This document shows, one piece after another, positions 19,417-27,851 of a stretch of DNA of 64,000 nt. A program made the translations under genes and the position numbers. The DNA is from an uncultured Flavobacteriaceae bacterium (GTDB lineage Bacteria > Bacteroidota > Bacteroidia > Flavobacteriales > Flavobacteriaceae). The notes beneath the pieces were generated by a model. The model was not told where the DNA came from. It searched no databases and worked only from the letters and a program-made list of their open reading frames with translations. Where the stretch lies: assembly GCA_949372605.1 (NCBI GenBank), contig CASIAE010000009.1:38844-102843 (forward strand), in the 5' to 3' direction. Each line of letters starts with the position of its first letter. The stretch's first letter is position 1.

Positions 19417-20656
19417 ATTGTTTGATTTTACGATAAAGTGTTCTTTCTGAAATACCTAATTCTTTGGCGGCAATTTTTCTTTTTCCATTGCTTCTTTTCA
19501 AAGACTTTTTGATCATTTCAATTTCTTTTTCTAATAAAGATAAAGGTTCTTCTTCAATAACAGTTTCGGCAAACTCGTAACTTTTTGAATCAGAATTTTC
19601 TTCATAATTATAAGAATTATTTTTTTCGGCAGGGATTACTTCTAGAGATTTTTCTAGCGCATCGTTTTCGTTCCCATAGATTTTTTTGATTAAATCTGGA
19701 TTTTTTTCTTGGACTGAGGAATGATTTTCGTTTTCCATTAGCTCCAAGGTTAATTTTTTTAAATCATTGAGATCGCTTTTCATATCAAAAAGCACCTTAT
19801 AAAGAATCTCCCTTTCTGAAGAAAAATCCGCATCTTTATTTTCACTCTTGACAACAGCAGGTAGCTGAGACCCCAGTTCTGGCAAGTAGTTCCTTAAAAT
19901 AGCTGGATTTAAATCTCTTTCTTTTTCGAGTACAGAAATTTGTTCAGCTATATTTCTGAGTTGACGAATATTACCAGCCCAACGGTATTGGGAGAGGATA
20001 TTTTGAGCATCTTCATCCAACCTAACTGTGGGCATCTTATATTTTTGAGCAAAATCAGCTGCAAATTTTCTAAAAAGTAAGGGAATGTCATTCTTTCTCT
20101 CTCTAAGTGGCGGTAAGTTAATTTCTACGGTGCTTAGCCGATAATATAAATCTTCTCTAAATTTCCCTTTTTGAATTGCCTCTCCCATTTTTACATTAGT
20201 AGCTGCAACAATTCTAACATCAGTTTTTAGAATATTAGAAGACCCTACTTTCATGTATTCTCCATTCTCTAGAATTCGAAGTAATCGCACCTGAGTGGGT
20301 AAAGGAAGTTCACCAACTTCATCTAGAAAAATTGTACCTCCATCAGCAACTTCAAAGTAACCGCTTCTACTGGCTGTAGCTCCCGTAAAGGCTCCTTTTT
20401 CATGTCCAAACAACTCACTGTCGATTGTTCCCTCTGGAATTGCACCGCAGTTTACGGCAATGTATTTTGCGTGTTTTCGTGGAGAGAATTGATGAATGAT
20501 TTTAGGGATATTCTCCTTTCCTACCCCACTTTCTCCAGTCACCAATACAGTAATTTCAGTTGCAGCAACTCGGAATGATTTTTCGAGTGCCCGATTAAGT
20601 CCAAAGTGGTTTCCAATAATTCCGAATCGTTGTTTTATGTTTTGAATAGATTCCAT
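19388..20656 (-). CDS. Sigma-54-dependent transcriptional activator without receiver domain
   Basis: The AAA+ domain starts almost at residue 20. It has Walker A GESGVGKE (near 40), the sigma-54 contact loop GAFTGA (near 90), Walker B GGTIFLDE and the arginine-finger region LPPLRERKNDI. A Glu/Ser-rich linker (about 270-370) leads to a Fis-type helix-turn-helix (about 385-415, KELGISERTLYRKI). There is no N-terminal receiver or sensor, so activity may be set by expression or by a partner. It sits 6 bases after miaB and overlaps lptE, suggesting an envelope-linked role. Its targets are unknown. Confidence 0.92.
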   Translation of the reverse strand: MESIQNIKQRFGIIGNHFGLNRALEKSFRVAATEITVLVTGESGVGKENIPKIIHQFSPRKHAKYIAVNCGAIPEGTIDSELFGHEKGAFTGATASRSGYFEVADGGTIFLDEVGELPLPTQVRLLRILENGEYMKVGSSNILKTDVRIVAATNVKMGEAIQKGKFREDLYYRLSTVEINLPPLRERKNDIPLLFRKFAADFAQKYKMPTVRLDEDAQNILSQYRWAGNIRQLRNIAEQISVLEKERDLNPAILRNYLPELGSQLPAVVKSENKDADFSSEREILYKVLFDMKSDLNDLKKLTLELMENENHSSVQEKNPDLIKKIYGNENDALEKSLEVIPAEKNNSYNYEENSDSKSYEFAETVIEEEPLSLLEKEIEMIKKSLKRSNGKRKIAAKELGISERTLYRKIKQFDLQDLEDA

Positions 20657-20662
20657 GATTCC

Positions 20663-22256
20663 TTATATTTCTTGAGAAATTCCAATTGCTTTACCGATCA
20701 AAGTTGCAGAAGTGGCAGCATCAATTTTAACATCTACAAATTCACCAACCTGATAATTTTCTTTTGGAAATACAGCAACGGTGTTTTGACCAGTCCTGCC
20801 ACTCCAGAATTCATCTGATTTTTTCGAACTTTTTTCAATTAAAACGCAAAAGGTTTTTCCAATATTTGCTTTGGTTCTCAATTCGCTGTGTTCTCTTTGA
20901 AGGGCTATGATCTCTTGTAATCTTCTTTTTTTGGTGGGTTCAGGAATGTCATCAGCAATCTTACGAGCAGCATGGGTTCCGGGTCTTTCAGAATAAGAAT
21001 ACATAAACCCATAATCATACTTAACATATTTCAGTAAATTAAGGGTGTCCTGATGATCTTCTTCTGTTTCTGTTGGAAATCCAGCAATCATGTCCTGAGA
21101 AATACCACATCCTGGTATGATTTTTCGAATGTTATCAATCAATTCGAAATACTCTTCTCTTGTGTGCTGACGGTTCATTTTCTTTAGAATAGCATTACTT
21201 CCAGACTGAACAGGCAAATGAATATAGTTACAGATGTTTCGGTATTTTGCCATGGTGTGAATTACATCTAAAGACATGTCTTGGGGGTTCGAAGTCGAAA
21301 AACGAATTCTCATTTTTGGCCGTGCTTCTGCCACCAATTGTAGCAGTTGAGCAAAACCTACAGCCGTTTTTTGTTGTAAAGCAGTGGCGGTTTCAAAATC
21401 TTTTTTGAGTCCTCCGCCATACCACAGATAGCTGTCTACGTTTTGACCGAGTAAGGTGATTTCTTTGTAGCCTTTTTCGGCCAATTGATTTACTTCTTCC
21501 AAGATGCTTTTAGGGTCGCGACTTCTTTCTCTTCCTCTTGTAAAAGGAACGACGCAAAAAGTACACATGTTGTCACACCCTCTAGTTATGGAAACAAAAG
21601 CACTAACGCCATTTGAATCCAAACGAACGGGAGCAATGTCGCCATAGGTCTCTTCTTTAGATAAAATAACATTGACCGCTTCTCTATTTGATTCGGCTTG
21701 CTTAAGTAAGTTGGGAAGATCTTTGTAGGCATCTGGTCCAACAACGATGTCTACCATTTTTTCTTCCTCAAGAAATTTGTATTTCAAACGCTCTGCCATG
21801 CAGCCCAAAACCCCGATTTTTAATTTTTTGTTCGTTTTCTTTAATTTATTAAATAGCTCTAATCGTTTTCTGACGGTTAATTCGGCTTTTTCGCGAATCG
21901 AGCAGGTATTGACCAAAACTCAAGTCGGCGCTTTCCATAATTTGCGTAGGGTGATAACCTTCTTTAGATAAAATTGAAGCAACGATTTCACTGTCAGAAA
22001 AATTCATCTGACATCCATAAGATTCGATGTAAACTCGTTTATTATGGGTATTTTTTGATGTAACTCCCTGATTATTAATATTTTCTTCGTTATATTGGTC
22101 AGGGTTTTTATGAGTATAACTTTGAGCATAACTCGTTTTATCTGTAATAGGGATTTCTGTTAAACCTTTGGTTTTCAATATTTTGTATTTTTTACTTAAA
22201 TCAAGATGAGTATAATTTTTATTTCTTGCTATTCGTTTTTTTCTAGTTATACTCAA
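20663..22256 (-). pseudogene. miaB: tRNA-2-methylthio-N6-dimethylallyladenosine synthase MiaB, frameshifted
   Basis: MiaB is a radical-SAM enzyme that adds the methylthio group to i6A37 of tRNAs. The downstream frame (20663-21916) holds NTCSIR, the GCMAE cysteine, the radical-SAM CDNMCTFC motif and a C-terminal TRAM domain. The first part (21849-22256) holds ESYGCQMNFSDSEIV, the first Cys of the N-terminal cluster, then reads into nonsense after ESADL. Removing the single T at 21920 (plus strand) rejoins ADL to VLVNTCSIR perfectly. The 5' end is also odd: no ATG is in frame upstream of the conserved region, and the only starts are TTGs within a repeat-rich stretch. It leads the run to groEL. 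Confidence 0.88.
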
Positions 22257-22275
22257 TTATAAGTATAACTTATAC
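22112..22275. repeat. Cluster of GAGTATAAC half-sites with an inverted pair at the miaB start
   Basis: Copies on the plus strand are GAGTATAAC (22112-22120), GAGCATAAC (22124-22132), GAGTATAAT (22208-22216) and AAGTATAAC (22261-22269), plus the inverse GTTATACTC (22246-22254). The last two form a perfect 8-base inverted repeat AGTTATAC / GTATAACT (22245-22252 and 22263-22270) with a 10-base gap. It lies just downstream of a -7 element, around the expected start of transcription, as an operator would. Binding factor unknown. Confidence 0.5.
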
Positions 22276-22313
22276 AAAGATACGAAAATTACCAAATAAT
22301 TGTCATTTTGTCA
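22275..22313 (-). promoter_or_regulatory. Probable promoter of the miaB operon
   Basis: On the minus strand 22282-22275 reads TATCTTTG, a perfect TAnnTTTG. Eighteen bases upstream of it is TGACAAAATGACA (22313-22301), a tandem TGACA in place of the usual TTG. The predicted transcript start, near 22268, falls inside the inverted repeat described separately. Seen: the motifs and spacing. Inferred: promoter function. Confidence 0.55.
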
Positions 22314-22403
22314 TGTTATTACAAACCACATGAAATTTCTAATAGTCTTGGATGTAAAAATTTAATAAGCTAAATATTAGACTCAATTATTAATTATGTA
22401 CCT

Positions 22404-22411
22404 TAGGTTTG
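22404..22411 (+). promoter_or_regulatory. -7 element TAGGTTTG for the serine-hydrolase remnant
   Basis: TAGGTTTG matches the Bacteroidetes TAnnTTTG element exactly and lies 18 bases before the ATG at 22430. No TTG is found at the usual distance upstream, so the -33 half is missing or weak. Confidence 0.45.
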
Positions 22412-24165
22412 ATAAATTATCATATTATTATGAAAAGACTCTTTTTTGTCTTAATAATAATCTTTTTAGCTTCGGGCTGTAGTCAAAACAATTCAATATT
22501 TGATCTCCCTAAAAATCAAGGTGTGTCTTCTGACCGTCTAGACAGAATTGATTCCTACATCAATAAAGCGATAAAAGAGAATCATATTCCAGGAGCAGTA
22601 GCTTTAATACGTAGAAACAATAAAATCATTTACAATAAAGCTTTTGGATATTCTGATGTAGAGAACAAAATAATGTACTTGACAGATGATATTTTTAGAA
22701 TTGGTTCTATGACAAAGGCAGTAACGTCATTGGCTGTTCTTATGCTTTGGGAAGAAGGGAAATTTAATTTGGACGATCCTATTGAAAAGTATATTCCGGA
22801 TTAAAGGGTATTGTTAGTGGACTTAATTGTATTCATGCAGACTATGATAATGACGGAAATATTGATATTTTTATTTTAAGGGGAGCTTGGCTTGGTAGTG
22901 GTGGAAATCATCCTAACTCACTTCTTAAGAATAATGGTGATGGTACTTTTACAGATGTAACAAAAGTTGCCGGACTACTCTCTTTTCATCCCACTCAAAC
23001 AGCCGCCTGGGCTGATGTTAACAACGATGGATTCCTTGATCTTTTTATTGGAAATGAATCAGGGAAAAGTCAGTCACATCCATGCGAGCTTTATATAAAT
23101 CAAAAAAACGGAAGGTTTTTAGAACAATCTACAAACTATAATCTTTCTTCTATTAAAGGCTTTATTAAGGGTGTTGTTTTTGGCGATATTAATAATGATA
23201 ATTGGCCAGATCTTTATCTCTCTGTAATGGGGGGTGCTAATTTATTATTCAGAAATGATTTTGGAAAATTTAAAGATATTTCGAAAATAGCTGGTGTTCA
23301 AGGACCTAATTTTAGCTTTCCAACTTGGTTTTGGGATGTAAATAATGATGGATTCATTGATATTTTTGTAGCCAGTTACGATACTAGTAATTTAAAAAAT
23401 CTAGCTGGTGATTTTGCGAAAGAAATACAAGGGGATGAAGTATTGTCAAATAAATCTAAGCTCTTCATTAATAATGGTGATGAAACATTTAGTGATCAAA
23501 GTAAAAATTATAATATAGATATAAGCTTGTATGGTATGGGTAGTAATTTTGGTGACCTTGATAACGATGGGTGGTTAGATTTCTATATAGGAACAGGATC
23601 TCCTGAATTTACCTCTGTTATTCCTAATAGAATGTTTAGAAACTTAGATGGTAAATCCTTTGAAGAAGTTACTTCAGCGGGTGGATTTGGACACATTCAG
23701 AAAGGACACGGTGTGGGTTTTGCCGATTTGGATAATGATGGTGATCAAGATATTTATACAGTTCTTGGTGGAGCTTATGAAGGAGATAACTATCCTAATA
23801 TTTGTTTTGAAAACCCTATTTCAAATAATAATTGGATTATACTAAAGCTCGAAGGAGTTGAGTCAAACCGCAGTGCTATTGGGACTCAGTTAAAGCTTGA
23901 TTTAGAAAACGGCAGAAGTATTTATTATTCGATTAATACTGGTGGAAGTTTTGGGGCAAACAGTTTGCAAGCTGAAATAGGCATAGGAAGTATTAAATTA
24001 ATTGATACCTTAACAATCATGTGGCCTAATTCAAAAGCTCAAATTTTTAAAAGAATAGAAGGAAATAAAAAATATAAGCTAGTTGAAGGGGGAAATAAAT
24101 TAATTGAAGATCCATATCACAAGATTCAATTAACGGGGGGGGAGATAATGCATCACCAGAATTAA
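22409..24165 (+). pseudogene. Deletion scar: serine beta-lactamase-like 5' end joined to CRTAC1-type 3' end
   Basis: The likely start is ATG at 22430: a lipoprotein signal peptide (LASGC) opens a beta-lactamase/PBP-fold serine hydrolase that keeps the SMTK nucleophile motif but stops at 22802-22804 after KYIPD, before the Tyr and HxG motifs. At the same point another frame (about 22798 onward to 24165) opens in mid-protein with GLKGIVSGLN and runs through FG-GAP/VCBS repeats (DYDNDGNIDIF, DVNNDGFIDIF, DLDNDGWLDFY) and an ASPIC/UnbV-like domain. Its N-terminal part is absent. Two adjacent same-strand genes appear fused by a deletion at about 22791-22806. Neither half should make a working protein. 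Confidence 0.85.
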
Positions 24166-24874
24166 CTCTTCAAATAAAAATCCTTTTAATACTATTCGGT
24201 ATTGATGGACTTTTGCTATACAATTATCCACAAAGTCTATATCTTAACGCTTGGAGGTTTATTTTCTTTTGAAGAAAAGAAAAGTTATTATCTTTCTGTT
24301 TTTAGAGACTCTAGATCGTCCTGATGAATTAACTGATAATCAGTTCTTAGACCTGTTTAGATTGTATCTTTTTAATTTATTTATTTTTGTCTTTTTTTAT
24401 TTCATAGATCATGTTATGATAATGCCCTTAATACCTCATTGATTTTACAACATAGGTTATTATTTTCTTAACTTCTTTTACTTCTTCTAAACATTTGCAG
24501 TTTAGGGATCAATATTTAGCTACATCATCTATATCAATTTACAGCCCCTGAATTAATAAATGATCGTGATTTATAGTTGAGGTATTTAACCATTCCAATT
24601 TGACTCTTCTGTCCATTATGTGATCTTTTAGTTTATGATGTATGCAAATTACTGTGGTGAAGTTCTATTTGAAAATCTTCAAAATTGAAGCAAAGTAGGT
24701 TTTAATGTTAATAATTGATATCATTTATTTATGGTTGTTTTTATGATACATCATAAAAACTTTCAAAAATCGATTTAAGACAGCTAAGATTTAGTATACA
24801 AAAAACTTAAACTTGTCTAATTTTCATTTTAGTGTAAAAACAGCTTTGTATATTTAATTAATAAATTAGATATT
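24166..24874. other. 709-base AT-rich gap with no convincing gene
   Basis: The region between the CRTAC1 remnant and the SGNH hydrolase has only short, biased ORFs. One of 63 codons at 24251-24442, with a TTG start and a Leu/Phe-rich tail, is not credible. I see no tRNA, transposase fragment, terminal repeats or full promoter. It probably holds debris from the same deletion events and the promoter of the downstream hydrolase. Confidence 0.5.
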
Positions 24875-25972
24875 ATGAAAAAAATACTTCTTCTTATAAT
24901 GTTAGGTTCTATGGTTTCTTTTGGACAAAATTATTCTCTAATATCAAAAGACATAAACTACTTTGGAAAGGATTTTTTTAGACTTGAAGGCACCCTAATC
25001 TCAGACTCTCTCAAAGAGAACCGTTACGACAGATTACCTATTTCGTATAAAGAGATTGTTAGAGAACCCGTCTGGGATTTGTCAAAATCATCAGCAGGAA
25101 TGTCCATTCGTTTTCTTTCTAATTCAAAGAGTATAAATGTTAAATGGACAATTTTAAATAATCTTAAAATGAACCATATGGCTGAAACTGGAATTAAAGG
25201 AGTTGATTTATATTTCAAGAATAAAGACAACTGGCAATATCTTAATACGGGCCGTCCAGACGGAATTAAAAATGAGTCTACTCTAATAAATAATATGTCT
25301 GAAGAGATGCGAGAGTTTAAAATATTTCTACCTCTTTATGATGGGGTTGTAAATATTGAAGTAGGTATTGACTCAAATAGTATAATTAAAAAACCCTTAA
25401 AGAATAGAAATAAGTCAATCATTTTTTACGGAACCAGTATAACTCAGGGTGGGTGTGCGTCTCGTCCGGGAATGGTTCATACCAACATTATATCAAGAAA
25501 ATTAGACCTTGATTGTATAAATTTTGGATTTAGCGGAAATGGAAGAATGGAACAGCCAATAGCAAAATTAATATCGGAATCAAAACCTCTATTCTATGTC
25601 ATAGAATGTATGCCCAATATGATTAATCCAGAAAACGTAACCAATAAAACAATTCCTTTAGTAAATACTATAAGAGAAAATAATCCTGAAGCTCCTATCG
25701 TTTTTGTTGAAAACTTCATCCCCACTTCTCCAATTTTGGACAAAAAAAGAGAGAATGAGATAAGAGAAATGAATTTAGCTTTAAAAACTGAATATGAAAA
25801 AATGATTTCAGAGGGTTATAATAATATATTTTATATTAAAAGTAAAAATGCAATAGGAGATGATAATGAAGGCACAGTTGATGGAGTGCATTTTACAGAT
25901 TTAGGATTTTTAAGATATGCGGATTTTTTAATAGATAAGTTTGTTGAATTTGGACTTATAGACATCAAGTAA
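24875..25972 (+). CDS. Secreted SGNH hydrolase with GxDLY domain
   Basis: A signal peptide (1-18) is followed by a beta-sandwich domain carrying GVDLY (109-113), the signature of the N-terminal SGNH-associated domain. A C-terminal SGNH hydrolase domain follows, with nucleophile Ser188 in YGTSITQGG and the catalytic Asp/His in DGVHFTDLG near 335. Such enzymes often de-esterify acetylated or acylated sugars; the real substrate is unknown. It stands alone between a gene scar and a convergent sulfatase, in keeping with a glycan role. Confidence 0.87.
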   Translation: MKKILLLIMLGSMVSFGQNYSLISKDINYFGKDFFRLEGTLISDSLKENRYDRLPISYKEIVREPVWDLSKSSAGMSIRFLSNSKSINVKWTILNNLKMNHMAETGIKGVDLYFKNKDNWQYLNTGRPDGIKNESTLINNMSEEMREFKIFLPLYDGVVNIEVGIDSNSIIKKPLKNRNKSIIFYGTSITQGGCASRPGMVHTNIISRKLDLDCINFGFSGNGRMEQPIAKLISESKPLFYVIECMPNMINPENVTNKTIPLVNTIRENNPEAPIVFVENFIPTSPILDKKRENEIREMNLALKTEYEKMISEGYNNIFYIKSKNAIGDDNEGTVDGVHFTDLGFLRYADFLIDKFVEFGLIDIK

Positions 25973-26105
25973 ATTCTATAATATCAATATTATAAACAGT
26001 AGAACAAAATGATACAGCTTTACAGATTGTTAATAGTCAGTTTGATTTTCAAAACTTCATCAAATTTAATTTATTAATTAGAACACGATAAAAAGGAAAA
26101 CTTTA
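25973..26105. other. Convergent gap SGNH hydrolase / sulfatase
   Basis: The 133 bases between the two stop codons hold no ORF and no clear hairpin with a T-tract in either direction. It is simply AT-rich. Confidence 0.3.
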
Positions 26106-27590
26106 TTATTTTTTTGAAGAGTGGACAGCTTTAGGCTTATTCATCGATCTTACCCCTTCAATTTGAGGCCCCAAACCTTTGGGTATTTTTTTCGCCTCAT
26201 CAATCCGCTGGTTGATAACTAAAATCAAAGAGTCTTTTGTTTTTTTATATTCAGGTTTTTCAGACAGATTGTTAAGTTCTTCTTCATCGAAATTATGATC
26301 ATAGAGTTCATATCCATAAATTCCATTTTCACCCCACTGTGTTAATCTGTAACGATCAGTTTTAATTGAATAGCCATTATTCCACTCTGTCAAGGCACTA
26401 TTTCTAACCCTTTGGGAGGGGTCTTTCAGCATGGGGTCCAAGCTTTTTCCAGAGACAAACGATGGTGTTTCCATTCCCAGCAAATCCATTAAGGTTGGAT
26501 AGATGTCTATCATTTCTACGGGAGCCTTATGAATTTTTACATCTTTTTTAATTCCAGGGCCTGAAAAAACCAATGGAATTCTGGTTGCATTGTCAAAAAG
26601 TGTTTGTTTTTGCCAGTGTCCATGTTCTCCCATGTGATAGCCGTGATCGGAAGTGAAAACGATTATGGTATTTTTATCCAACCCAGTTTCCTTAAGCTTG
26701 TCTAATATTCTTCCCACCTGAGCATCAACAAAAGAAGTCGTCGCATAATAGGCTTGAATTACGGTTTTAGCTGTTTTTTCGTCCAAGTCAATTTGCTCTT
26801 TTTTAGCCCTTATAGATTTGGCTGCAGCTGGAGGCAACGTCTTTAAATAGTCAGTCGAACTTTTTGGAACAGAGATTTCCCCTAAGGGATACATATCAAA
26901 ATATTTTTTGGGAGCTACATAAGGAGTGTGGGGTCTGTAGAGCCCAACGGCGAGAAAGAAATTTTCACCGTTTTTCGAGAACTTATCTAAAAGTTCATTG
27001 GCTTCAGTGGCAGCGATTCCATCAGTTTGCTCTTCGTCAGTTCCTTCTGCTGCAAGCCAACTCAGTGTGCCACCATAGGAATTAGGTTTTAATGTGTTTA
27101 TTTTATACTCCTCGATTTTATCTCTTCCGAAGGGATTGATGGTTTGATCCCAAGTGTAGACATCGTCAAAGCTAGATGTTCCAATTGAGGCCGGGTTGTC
27201 ATAATGATATATTTTTCCAATTCTTATGGAATGGTATGCTTCCATTCTAAATTTTTGACCTAATGTAGTGACTTTGGGAACAGTTTGTCTAAGATACACC
27301 CGGTTGTGTTTTAGTTTGGTTTGATCGGCATACATTCCTGTCATAAAAGACGCCCTAGAGGGACCGCACAAGGGAAACTGATTGTGCGCATTCCCAAACA
27401 AGACTCCATTTCTAGCCAATTGATCAATGTTGGGCGTTTTTACAATGGAATGTCCATAGCTCCCTAGGTCACAATTCAAATCATCTGCAATAATAAAAAG
27501 GACATTGAGCTTAGAGGTTTTAGTATCCGCTTTAAATCCAAACATAAGAACAGAAAGAAAAATCACTAAACAGGTATTTTTTAATTTCAT
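26106..27590 (-). CDS. Family S1 sulfatase (iduronate-2-sulfatase-like)
   Basis: This type I sulfatase hydrolyses sulfate esters using a formylglycine made from Cys75 in the CGPSR motif (75-79). Metal-binding Asp36-Asp37 lie in IADDLN, and further signatures are HTPYVAPKKY and FTSDHGYHMGEHG. A signal peptide (about 1-21) sends it out of the cytoplasm. The 494-residue length and overall pattern resemble iduronate-2-sulfatase-like S1 members. It needs an anaerobic-type maturase, not present in the window. It stands alone; its substrate is probably a sulfated marine glycan. Confidence 0.92.
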   Translation of the reverse strand: MKLKNTCLVIFLSVLMFGFKADTKTSKLNVLFIIADDLNCDLGSYGHSIVKTPNIDQLARNGVLFGNAHNQFPLCGPSRASFMTGMYADQTKLKHNRVYLRQTVPKVTTLGQKFRMEAYHSIRIGKIYHYDNPASIGTSSFDDVYTWDQTINPFGRDKIEEYKINTLKPNSYGGTLSWLAAEGTDEEQTDGIAATEANELLDKFSKNGENFFLAVGLYRPHTPYVAPKKYFDMYPLGEISVPKSSTDYLKTLPPAAAKSIRAKKEQIDLDEKTAKTVIQAYYATTSFVDAQVGRILDKLKETGLDKNTIIVFTSDHGYHMGEHGHWQKQTLFDNATRIPLVFSGPGIKKDVKIHKAPVEMIDIYPTLMDLLGMETPSFVSGKSLDPMLKDPSQRVRNSALTEWNNGYSIKTDRYRLTQWGENGIYGYELYDHNFDEEELNNLSEKPEYKKTKDSLILVINQRIDEAKKIPKGLGPQIEGVRSMNKPKAVHSSKK

Positions 27591-27851
27591 TTGATTAAAA
27601 TTTAATAGTAACCGTTTTTAATTATAGTTAATAAAATTAATATTTTTTTAAAAACCTTTTCATTTAAATCTTGAAAATTCAAATCAAATATGTTTTGCTT
27701 GACTCAATGAAAAAGTTTAAAATTACTATAAACATTGAATACAAACAAGCAATGTCTGTACTTCAATTCTCCAAAATTTAAATTTTATATGTTAAATCAT
27801 ATTAGGTCATAAAAAAAAACTATCTAATTTTACGATCAAATATATTAACTC
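27591..27851. other. Divergent gap sulfatase / topA
   Basis: These 261 AT-rich bases must contain promoters for both neighbours, but I found no full TTG-N17-23-TAnnTTTG match in either direction and no ORF worth calling. Confidence 0.3.

Noticed and set aside
22112..22275. CRISPR-like or transposon-end repeats
   Set aside because: Spacing is irregular, units are only 9 bases, and there is no leader, cas gene or transposase.
24135..24142. G8 run near the CRTAC1 3' end as another frameshift
   Set aside because: The frame stays open and ends within 25 bases; no evidence of a conserved continuation in another frame.
24251..24442. 63-codon ORF with TTG start in the 24.2-24.9 kb gap
   Set aside because: Composition is dominated by Leu, Phe and Ile from AT-rich DNA; no ribosome site, no recognisable domain.
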